The position numbers were made by a program, and so were the translations under genes. Shown piece after piece: positions 1 to 6,132 of a stretch of 28,208 nucleotides of DNA; the first letter of the stretch is position 1; each line of letters begins with the position of its first letter. The notes beneath the pieces are model-generated. The model was not told where the DNA came from. It made no database searches and worked only from the letters and a program-made list of their open reading frames with translations. The stretch is from Desulfobacteraceae bacterium. Its GTDB lineage: Bacteria > Desulfobacterota > Desulfobacteria > Desulfobacterales > Desulfosarcinaceae. Location of the stretch: NCBI GenBank assembly GCA_027025615.1, contig JALVQM010000404.1, positions 1 through 28,208 of the forward strand. Reading direction: 5' to 3'.

Positions 1-113
1 TTGTCAACCTTTCCGGCCGTGGAGACAAGGATATCTTTACTATCGCCGATGCATTTGACGATCCGGGTTGGAAAGAATTCATTTTATTAAAGGCCCATCA
101 ATACAATGCTTGA
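1..113 (+). CDS. trpB: Tryptophan synthase beta chain, C-terminal end (partial)
   Basis: The window opens inside a gene whose last 36 codons read in frame from base 3 to the TGA at 111-113. The peptide begins VNLSGRGDKD and ends HQYNA. The SGRGDKD segment is the conserved C-terminal part of the pyridoxal-phosphate-dependent beta subunit of tryptophan synthase, which condenses indole with serine. The stop lies inside the next gene: the trpA ATG at 106-108 gives an 8-base overlap, typical of translationally coupled trpB-trpA pairs. Only the tail is present, so the rest of the protein cannot be judged. Confidence 0.9.
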   Translation, partial: VNLSGRGDKDIFTIADAFDDPGWKEFILLKAHQYNA

Positions 114-873
114 AGAATACATCCGCAAACGGCTTAAAAAGAAAAAAATCCTTTTAATGACCCATATCGTAATGGGCTATCCTTCCCTGCCAGAGTCCAT
201 GGAACTTGTGGCAACCATGGTTGAGGCAGGAGTCGATCTAATGGAATTGCAAATACCGTTTTCAGAACCAATCGCAGACGGCCCGGTTATTTTAAAGGCT
301 AACCAGGCAGCCCTGTCCGGCAGGACAACCGTTGCTCAATGCCTGGATTTTGCCGGAAGCGTTTCAAAACAGTTCGACATCCCCTTTCTTATAATGACTT
401 ACAACAATCCGATTTTTAAATACGGCCCGGAAGCTTTTACCAAAGCCCTGGCAAAAAGACGTATACGGGGAACCATTGTAGCCGATCTTCCTCCTGAAGA
501 GGCAAGTCAGTATTGCGAACTGATGCAGGCCCGTGGGCTGGCCCCGGTCTTTATCTTCGCTCCCACGACCACCGATACCCGCATGCAATATATTGCCAGC
601 CACAGCCGGGGCATGGTTTACTGTATGGCCCGCAAAGGAGTAACAGGCAGACAAACCGACTTTTCCACTTCCCTGAACAGGTACTTAGGGCGATGCCGCA
701 AAGCCACCTCCCTGCCCCTTGCCGTAGGTTTTGGAGTTTCATCAAAGAAAGACGTTGATTTTCTTACCGGCAAGGCCGAAATTGCCGTAATTGGTACCAA
801 GACTATCCAGATTCTGGAAACAAAAGGCCTGACTGCCGTCAAAAATTTCCTGGCCAAGTTGGCCGGGTCTTGA
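106..873 (+). CDS. trpA: Tryptophan synthase alpha chain
   Basis: 255 residues, the usual length for TrpA, a TIM-barrel enzyme that cleaves indole-3-glycerol phosphate to indole and glyceraldehyde-3-phosphate and channels indole to TrpB. The family block appears as MELQIPFSEPIADGP. Its Glu47 and Asp58 have the same 11-residue spacing as the catalytic Glu49/Asp60 of the Salmonella enzyme. A phosphate-binding loop is visible as RKGVTGRQ near residue 180, and the last barrel turn as AVGFGVSS. The start overlaps the end of trpB by 8 bases, so this is the distal end of a trp operon. No trp gene follows; the next 450 bases are non-coding. The sequence is rather divergent (lysine-rich N-terminus), but no key residue is missing. 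Confidence 0.96.
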   Translation: MLEEYIRKRLKKKKILLMTHIVMGYPSLPESMELVATMVEAGVDLMELQIPFSEPIADGPVILKANQAALSGRTTVAQCLDFAGSVSKQFDIPFLIMTYNNPIFKYGPEAFTKALAKRRIRGTIVADLPPEEASQYCELMQARGLAPVFIFAPTTTDTRMQYIASHSRGMVYCMARKGVTGRQTDFSTSLNRYLGRCRKATSLPLAVGFGVSSKKDVDFLTGKAEIAVIGTKTIQILETKGLTAVKNFLAKLAGS

Positions 874-906
874 AAATCCGACGATAGTTCAGCCCGGGTT
901 TTGCAG

Positions 907-1002
907 CTGGCGAGTTTGCCGAAGATGCGAGGCGGAAGGCAGGCAGACGTACTCTAGTAATTCAACTGCCCTCCAACAAAGCAGATTCGGTAAAATCGCC
1001 AG
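907..1002. repeat. Imperfect 22-bp inverted repeat downstream of trpA
   Basis: The left arm at 907-928 (CTGGCGAGTTTGCCGAAGAT plus GC) and the right arm at 981-1002 are reverse complements at about 18 of 22 positions, separated by 52 bases. There is no T-run after the right arm, so this is not an ordinary intrinsic terminator. It may be a small degenerate mobile or REP-like element, separate from the element at 1027-1168. No ORF is supported here. Confidence 0.45.
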
Positions 1003-1026
1003 TCCCTTGGGGCTTCAAATGCCTTG

Positions 1027-1168
1027 GCAGGCTGTTAAAAAACGTCATGAGCGCAGGTCAGACAAGGCAAAATCCGACGAAAAAGCGCAGTTTATTGGTA
1101 ATAAATGAGCATTTTGAGGAGGATTTTAACACCGTATGGCCAAGCGTAATAGTTTTTCAACAGCCTGC
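1027..1168. repeat. MITE-like intergenic inverted-repeat element, about 142 bp
   Basis: The terminal arms GCAGGCTGTTAAAAAAC (1027-1043) and GTTTTTCAACAGCCTGC (1152-1168) are reverse complements at 16 of 17 positions. Inside lie further nested pairs: AAAATCC (1069-1075) with GGATTTT (1121-1127), and TTTATT-GGT-AATAAA at 1091-1105. The whole unit could therefore fold into one long structure. No transposase is present, so if mobile it would be non-autonomous. No clear target-site duplication is visible. I recall similar ends from Desulfobacteraceae intergenic DNA, which is memory and not a search result. The rest of the 874-1329 gap holds only the 907-1002 repeat. Confidence 0.65.
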
Positions 1169-1329
1169 TAGGACTTTTCACCGCTTGAACTTCTCCTTAC
1201 CGGTGAAGGCACGACCGGGAACAAATACATGCTAACTATGTAATAATTCAATGTAATTGCTTCTTTTCAGACATTTGAAGTGCATAATCCGGGTTCAAAC
1301 CTTTTTTCCGAATAAGCCATTGATCAGGA

Positions 1330-3426
1330 TCAGACTTTAAACCGGCTGACAAGCTGGTTCAGCTTAGCAGCCAGTTTGGAAAGATCCTCGGTCTGCTCCC
1401 GGACATCCGCGCTTTGTTGCGACATTTCCGTAGAGGCGTAGTTTACCTGATTCAGGTTCTCAGCAACCTCTCCAACGGCGGCAGTACTTTCCGCCACCTT
1501 TTCGTTCACCTCTTTAACACCGCTGGAAACCTGGGCCACATTACCGGCTATCTCTTTTGTGGTGGTGGATTGTTCTTCAATGGCTGCGGTTATGGTGGAA
1601 ACTATTTCATTTATTTCGTTGATAATTGAAGTAATAGTTTCAATATCGTCAATTGTACCATCAGCAGTTTGCTGGATCCCCGCGATACGCTTCTTTATCT
1701 CTGCCGTAGCCAATGCTGTCTGGTTTGCCAGCTCCTTGATTTCATTTGCAACCACGGCAAAACCCTTGCCGGCCTCACCGGCCCGGGCAGCTTCTATGGT
1801 GGCGTTAAGCGCCAGGAGATTTACCTGTTCTGAAATATCAGTGATAGTCTCAACAACATTTCCAATATCCTGGGCTGCGTCACCAAGCTCGTCGACCCTC
1901 CTGGAGGCGGTTTGAACTTTGTCAACAGCCTGTCCGGTAATATTGTTGGCCGTCTCGGTGTTGTTGGCAATCTCGTTGATTGTGGCTGTCATTTCCTCAG
2001 CAGCCGAAGCTACCGTGGACAGGTTAACATGTGATTGCTCCATGGCCGATGCGATGGCACCGATATTTTGATTTACCGACTCGGATATGGAAGTAACAGC
2101 CTCGCTTTTATCAGAAACTTCTTTGGCGCGAGCGTCCATTTGTAAACAAAACGTTTCAAGCTTATTGGATGATGATGCCAAAAGGCCCGCATTGGAAGCC
2201 ACCTCCTTGATAATACCATGCATCTTTTCTATAAAAACATTGAACCAATGGGCCAGATCGCCCAGTTCATCCTTAGAGGTTATTTCCAGCCTACGGGTCA
2301 AATCTCCTTCACCTTCAGCTATATCTTTTAAACCCACAACCACCAGATTTACCTTGCGAACAAAGGAACGCGCCATCCAGTATGCCAGCGGCATGACAAT
2401 TACCAGGCAAAACAGATAGACTCCAGCCAGCATCAACATCATCTGGTTTGTGTTGGCCTGGGCTTTGGCTTTTGACGTGGCCGCGCTTATCCAGCCAGCT
2501 GCACCAAGGGGTATGACAGCCTGAAAGTAGGACTTTCCGGCCTGGCTGATTTCGTTAAAAGCTACAGAGCCTTTCTTGTTTTCACTTTGTCGGAGACCAG
2601 GAGACAACACCAGTTGTTTGTATTCAGCAAGAGTGCCTGTCGCCTTTTTACCGTCGGGGAGAAACAAATTAACTTCCATACCCCCAATTTTACTCATCCG
2701 TTCGGCAAAACTTTGTCCCAAAAGTTGACGGGAAACGAGAACTCCAAACAGGCCCTTTTCAATCTTTTTGGTCTTCTTGTTTAAACTGTTAGCAAATATT
2801 GGCACACGCGTTTCCATACAGATTGAATCTGCCATGGGTACAAATTCCTTTTGAGGCTCACGGTACAGGTCTCCTGAAAGGTGTGCCTCAAGGTGCTCCA
2901 GGGACATATGCGAAGAATCATGCCACTTGGCGTCTCTCATTGAAGCCCCTCTGGGAACCCTGCTGTAGACAAATTGCGAACCCTTGGCATGATAAGCATA
3001 TCCGGCCATCAATTCCTGTCCTGAATTTAACGCCTGGGCAAATGCCATGATCCTGCCCTCGCCATCATAGATGGCCACCTGCCAGAGACCGCCTGTAACC
3101 AAGAGCTGGGACAGGCCCTGGACACACTCCAGGACTGAAGAGCGAGTAAATTCAATTTGTCCCTGCCTGTTAAAATCAGAAATGAATTTGACTTTTTCAC
3201 CGATCTTGTTGCTCCTGATAAAAAGCAGCGTATCTCTCTGCTGCTTTTCATGGCGATTTTGCAAATCATCAAGAATAATATTAAGGGTAGCTTTCAGGCT
3301 TTCCTGGGCAGCGGCCTTGTTTTGTCGTTGCAATAACACCGCCACAACAGCTGTGGAACAGACGACAATGAAAAATACGACGCCTAGTACCGCAGCCAAG
3401 AATTTGTTTTTCAAACCCATTTTCAT
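1330..3426 (-). CDS. Methyl-accepting chemotaxis protein with periplasmic sensor domain
   Basis: A transmembrane chemoreceptor. Numbering is from an upstream start at 3462 (710 residues). The first membrane segment is about 21-43, followed by a long periplasmic Cache-like sensor region (about 45-335), a second membrane segment (341-363), a HAMP linker (about 364-415) and the cytoplasmic signalling domain. The kinase-contact hairpin tip is clear around 545-575 (EQVNLLALNATIEAARAGE, then GKGFAVVANEIKELA). There is no CheR/CheB-binding pentapeptide at the C-terminus, which ends LVSRFKV. I chose the ATG at 3426 because an AGGGGG ribosome-binding sequence lies about 8 bases upstream; the 3462 ATG has none and would put charged residues before the membrane anchor. 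No che genes are adjacent, so this is an orphan receptor. The ligand cannot be told from sequence. Confidence 0.93.
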   Translation of the reverse strand: MKMGLKNKFLAAVLGVVFFIVVCSTAVVAVLLQRQNKAAAQESLKATLNIILDDLQNRHEKQQRDTLLFIRSNKIGEKVKFISDFNRQGQIEFTRSSVLECVQGLSQLLVTGGLWQVAIYDGEGRIMAFAQALNSGQELMAGYAYHAKGSQFVYSRVPRGASMRDAKWHDSSHMSLEHLEAHLSGDLYREPQKEFVPMADSICMETRVPIFANSLNKKTKKIEKGLFGVLVSRQLLGQSFAERMSKIGGMEVNLFLPDGKKATGTLAEYKQLVLSPGLRQSENKKGSVAFNEISQAGKSYFQAVIPLGAAGWISAATSKAKAQANTNQMMLMLAGVYLFCLVIVMPLAYWMARSFVRKVNLVVVGLKDIAEGEGDLTRRLEITSKDELGDLAHWFNVFIEKMHGIIKEVASNAGLLASSSNKLETFCLQMDARAKEVSDKSEAVTSISESVNQNIGAIASAMEQSHVNLSTVASAAEEMTATINEIANNTETANNITGQAVDKVQTASRRVDELGDAAQDIGNVVETITDISEQVNLLALNATIEAARAGEAGKGFAVVANEIKELANQTALATAEIKKRIAGIQQTADGTIDDIETITSIINEINEIVSTITAAIEEQSTTTKEIAGNVAQVSSGVKEVNEKVAESTAAVGEVAENLNQVNYASTEMSQQSADVREQTEDLSKLAAKLNQLVSRFKV

Positions 3427-3491
3427 TATAGGCCCCCTGCTTTTTGTAAATTCAGACCACATCCCATATTGATTGCTGTTACCATTTCTCT

Positions 3492-3519
3492 ATTTCGGTT
3501 CAAGAAACGCCGGACTTTA
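3492..3519 (-). promoter_or_regulatory. Possible sigma-28 (FliA-type) promoter of the chemoreceptor
   Basis: On the minus strand TAAAGTCC is followed after 12 bases by ACCGAAAT, compared with the FliA consensus TAAAGTTT-N11-GCCGATAA. The -35 half matches well. The -10 half matches only its CCGA core, and the spacer is one base long. Its position about 60 bases before the start, and the known habit of chemoreceptor genes, make it plausible but weak. Confidence 0.28.
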
Positions 3520-3945
3520 ATCTTTTTAGCAATGTACCAAGGAGTTACGGCAGGAGATCATCGCAGCAACCAGATTGATTTTAAACCCCGGCATGGGAAA
3601 ATAGATCAAATGGGCTTTTGCTCTTGAAAATAAAAGATTCATTGGATCTTTTTCAAGCCAGCCGGGCAGGCTCTGCGGAAACAGCGGATTATGTTTACAT
3701 ATGATATGCTTAAAATAATTATGGCGACATTATTGCACAGCAAAACCAGACATTTTACTTTTAGCCCCTGCAATCCGAACTCGATTCCTGTTGGCAGCAT
3801 AACTGATTATAGACAACCCATCTTAAATCAGGTTGGCTTCAAATTAATGTCTTTCGTAAACCAGCTTGACTTGCCAGGATTGTTTTTGCAATATACGTGG
3901 CTTCATTAAAGACAACCCTAAAATCATTGCAAGGAGCCATTCTGA
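3520..3945. other. Gene-free stretch before the usp gene
   Basis: Between the chemoreceptor control region and the stress-protein gene I see no convincing coding sequence. A 72-codon ORF at 3691-3909 lacks a ribosome-binding site and has an arbitrary-looking composition. A TTGACT at 3866-3871 could be the -35 part of a usp promoter, but no good -10 box follows at normal spacing. No strong hairpin or repeat was found by eye. Confidence 0.4.
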
Positions 3946-4335
3946 ATGAAACTGTTAATTGGACTAGACGGGTCGGAAGCCTCCCGGCATGCCTTGACTG
4001 AAGCCCAGAAAAGGGCCCGTATGCTAAACGCCGAATTGCACATCCTTACATCCGTTGCACCTAACGAAAACCGCAATGGTACCAGGCAAAACTTTGTCGC
4101 TCATCTGGATGAAGCTAAAATGTTGTGTAATGCCTGTGGTATTGAGTGCCACACGGTGCTTGCTGACCACGAATTGACCCCGGCAGAAGAGCTGCTGGCC
4201 TATGCCAAGGATAAAAATATCGACGAAATAATTATCGGTATCAAAAGAAGATCTCAACTGGGTAAAATGATTTTCGGCTCCACCGCACGGCAAGTTATCA
4301 TTGAAGCAGGATGCCCTGTTCTGACAGTAAAATAG
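3946..4335 (+). CDS. Universal stress protein, UspA family
   Basis: 129 residues, slightly shorter than the usual 140-150. The N-terminus MKLLIGLDGSEASRHAL carries the beta1-Asp motif of the family, and the C-terminus AGCPVLTVK is typical of the last strand. The nucleotide loop normally reads G-2X-G-9X-G(S/T). Here it is G98-IK-R101-9X-G111-S112, so the second glycine is replaced by arginine. ATP binding is therefore uncertain and the protein may be a non-nucleotide-binding type. A good AAGGAG site lies about 10 bases upstream of the ATG. It stands alone, with its own upstream spacer; the next gene follows after a possible promoter. The role is probably stress-related, but no specific function can be assigned. 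Confidence 0.9.
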   Translation: MKLLIGLDGSEASRHALTEAQKRARMLNAELHILTSVAPNENRNGTRQNFVAHLDEAKMLCNACGIECHTVLADHELTPAEELLAYAKDKNIDEIIIGIKRRSQLGKMIFGSTARQVIIEAGCPVLTVK

Positions 4336-4378
4336 ATCCGGCTTTCTTTACCCCTTGGTTTCCATTTACCAACCCTGC

Positions 4379-4384
4379 TATAAT
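4379..4384 (+). promoter_or_regulatory. Consensus -10 box six bases before an ATG
   Basis: A perfect TATAAT lies at 4379-4384 and the ATG of the zinc-ribbon/J-domain gene is at 4391. Transcription would begin at or next to the start codon, giving a leaderless or nearly leaderless mRNA. The -35 region is poor (TTGGTT at 4355-4360, 18-base spacer). No clear ribosome-binding sequence precedes the ATG, which fits the leaderless reading but is also what chance would give. Confidence 0.35.
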
Positions 4385-4390
4385 CCGGAT

Positions 4391-5131
4391 ATGAACTCCA
4401 GGGCCAAACAACAACTAAAGCCAAGTACAAAGCGCAAGTCCAGATTATGTTTGTCCTGCGGTGATGTGCTTACCGGCAGGCGACGCCGTTATTGCAGTGA
4501 TTATTGTCGCCAAATGCTGCTGGCCGCGCTGAACCGCAGGACCGGTTTATTGACCGCCCTGGGCACGCGTTATGCTACATTTTATTTTACTCGCTGGATG
4601 GTAATAATGGACCTGCTGCCCTATGGTACAGACCAGATATACAGTTTTATCCTGCCTCGCGGACCTGGGCAAAAACCCAGGCAGGCCTTTTGTGAAATGT
4701 CAAATCGTCTGGGAGATGTATGGTGGGCTGAAAAAAACCGGTCTCATAAACGTTACCTTGCCAGCAAAGTGGTTCTCGACAAGGCCCACAAGCCCCGAAT
4801 TCCCAAAGAAGTGGTTATGCCCCTGACCACATCTGTTCCGGCTGTGGGCAGCAGCGTGCTCCTTACTTTGCGCTTGACTCCCGCCCAACTAAGCTCCGAC
4901 AACCTGCTGGACGAAATCAAACGGGCCTATCGCCGCCAAGCCAAACGTCATCACCCCGACCTTGGTGGCAAAACAGAAGCTTTTCGTAGAATCCACGAAG
5001 CTTACGAAAAATTGCTAAACTGGGCCCAACATCCGACTTTGATCCACCGCAGTGGATTTCCTGACAAGTGGTTTTATGAAGGTATGTCCAACCGCTGGAA
5101 AGCACCGATTGCCCAACGCCGGGGGTTTTAG
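4391..5131 (+). CDS. Zinc-ribbon protein with C-terminal DnaJ (J) domain
   Basis: About 246 residues from the ATG at 4391; a TTG at 4355 is an alternative. A basic N-terminus leads into a four-cysteine zinc-ribbon (C20-x2-C23-x11-C35-x3-C39, with YCSDYCRQ at its end). The middle part of about 120 residues has no recognisable domain. Near residue 175 a J domain follows, with EIKRAYRRQAKRHHPDLGG and FRRIHEAYEKLL. The HPD triad at 188-190 is what stimulates the ATPase of Hsp70 (DnaK) partners. A J domain at the C-terminal end behind a zinc-ribbon is unlike classical DnaJ, which has the J domain first and the zinc fingers after it. The protein probably recruits DnaK to a bound client or nucleic acid, but the target is unknown. 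Neighbours give no functional clue. Confidence 0.8.
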   Translation: MNSRAKQQLKPSTKRKSRLCLSCGDVLTGRRRRYCSDYCRQMLLAALNRRTGLLTALGTRYATFYFTRWMVIMDLLPYGTDQIYSFILPRGPGQKPRQAFCEMSNRLGDVWWAEKNRSHKRYLASKVVLDKAHKPRIPKEVVMPLTTSVPAVGSSVLLTLRLTPAQLSSDNLLDEIKRAYRRQAKRHHPDLGGKTEAFRRIHEAYEKLLNWAQHPTLIHRSGFPDKWFYEGMSNRWKAPIAQRRGF

Positions 5132-5201
5132 TAATCGCTCGTCGGCCAGCCCGTCACCCTCCAATCACAGATTTGCCCAGACAAACTGCCAATGGGTAAA
5201 A

Positions 5202-5555
5202 TTATGATTTGTTTTTATTCTTAAGGGTCGTATCTTTCTGTTTCTTGAGTAACTCGATTATTTCCTGCTGCTGTCTGATCAATTCCAGATTGGTCTTGAC
5301 CAAAAACTCCGAGCTTACCGCGATTTGTTTCAGATAGACTTCAGATGGATTGTTGCTGTAGTTTTTGCTTCCGGCGTTTTGTTCGGTCAGTGCCTGGTTG
5401 AAAGCTTCAGTGAGGTCGAAATATATGCCCACATGGGGTCCCCCCCTGCCCGGATGCCATCCATGGTGCCAGGAAAAAGCCACTCCGGCCCCCAAAACAA
5501 TTAAACATGCCGCCGAAACCCCTAGTGCCAGTTTAAAATACTTGCGTATAGTCAT
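5202..5555 (-). CDS. Small exported or membrane-anchored coiled-coil protein, unknown function
   Basis: 117 residues. The N-terminus is positively charged (MTIRKYFKLA) and followed by a hydrophobic stretch at about 10-27, which reads as a signal peptide or single membrane anchor. Next comes a His/Gly-rich segment (WHHGWHPGRGGPHVG). The C-terminal part is a helical, Gln/Lys/Leu-rich segment (about 85-117) likely to form a coiled coil, ending in a very lysine-rich tail. An AAGGAG site about 10 bases upstream of the ATG supports the start. It is convergent with the J-domain gene and divergent from the ycgN-like gene, so it is probably its own transcript. I do not recognise the family. The His-rich segment could bind metal, which is a guess. 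Confidence 0.68.
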   Translation of the reverse strand: MTIRKYFKLALGVSAACLIVLGAGVAFSWHHGWHPGRGGPHVGIYFDLTEAFNQALTEQNAGSKNYSNNPSEVYLKQIAVSSEFLVKTNLELIRQQQEIIELLKKQKDTTLKNKNKS

Positions 5556-5649
5556 GATATTAACTCCTTTTTCTGACCCGTTATGGACGATGTCTATCTT
5601 ATAAGCTATAATGATTGCTGTTCATACATTATCTTGTTAAAAGATCTAC

Positions 5650-6102
5650 ATGATTAATATGACCGATGGCCCATTTTGGGAAAAAACTTCCCTTGATAAG
5701 TTGAACAGCAGGCAGTGGGAAGCTCTCTGTGATGGATGCGGGCGATGTTGCCTGCAAAAATTTAAAAATCCAACAACCGGTAAAATTTTCTATACATCCG
5801 TGGCGTGTTTTTTGTTGGATTTGGAATCGTGCCGTTGTACAGCCTATGCCCTGCGCCACAGGCTGGTCCCTGGCTGTATTCAGTTAACTCCTGATAACAT
5901 TGAAACATTGCGCTGGCTGCCTAAAACTTGTGCCTACCGTCTTTTAGCCGAGGGCAAAAACCTGCCCGCCTGGCATCATCTGGTCACAGGTAACAAAGAC
6001 TCGGTTCATGAGGCAGGAATCTCGGTTCGCCATAGGGCTATCTCGGAAATCCTCGTTCATCCCGATGATCTTGAATATTACTGTCTGGATCATCGCCTTT
6101 GA
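5650..6102 (+). CDS. ycgN: YcgN/UPF0260 family cysteine cluster protein
   Basis: 150 residues, the usual family length. It aligns from memory along its whole length with E. coli YcgN: an N-terminal WEALCDGCGRCCLQKF, then FYTSVACFLLDLESCRC, WLPKTCAYRLLAEGKNLPAW and GISVRHRAISE. Conserved cysteines sit at 27, 30, 33, 34, 53, 61, 63, 76 and 94. The CxxCxxCC arrangement is shared with the YkgJ-type zinc or iron-binding cluster families, so metal binding is likely, but the biochemical function is not established. A second ATG at 5659 is also possible; neither start has a clear ribosome-binding site. It is convergent with the kinase-like gene and separated from it by 30 bases without an evident terminator. 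Confidence 0.92.
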   Translation: MINMTDGPFWEKTSLDKLNSRQWEALCDGCGRCCLQKFKNPTTGKIFYTSVACFLLDLESCRCTAYALRHRLVPGCIQLTPDNIETLRWLPKTCAYRLLAEGKNLPAWHHLVTGNKDSVHEAGISVRHRAISEILVHPDDLEYYCLDHRL

Positions 6103-6132
6103 CCAGCTGACACAATTTTCTTCCTAAATTCT

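Noticed and set aside
1047..1235. 62-codon ORF inside the repeat element
   Set aside because: It is produced by the inverted-repeat element and runs out of it; no ribosome-binding site and no coding-like composition.
3691..3909. 72-codon ORF before the usp gene
   Set aside because: No ribosome-binding site, AT-rich random-looking protein, no homology pattern.
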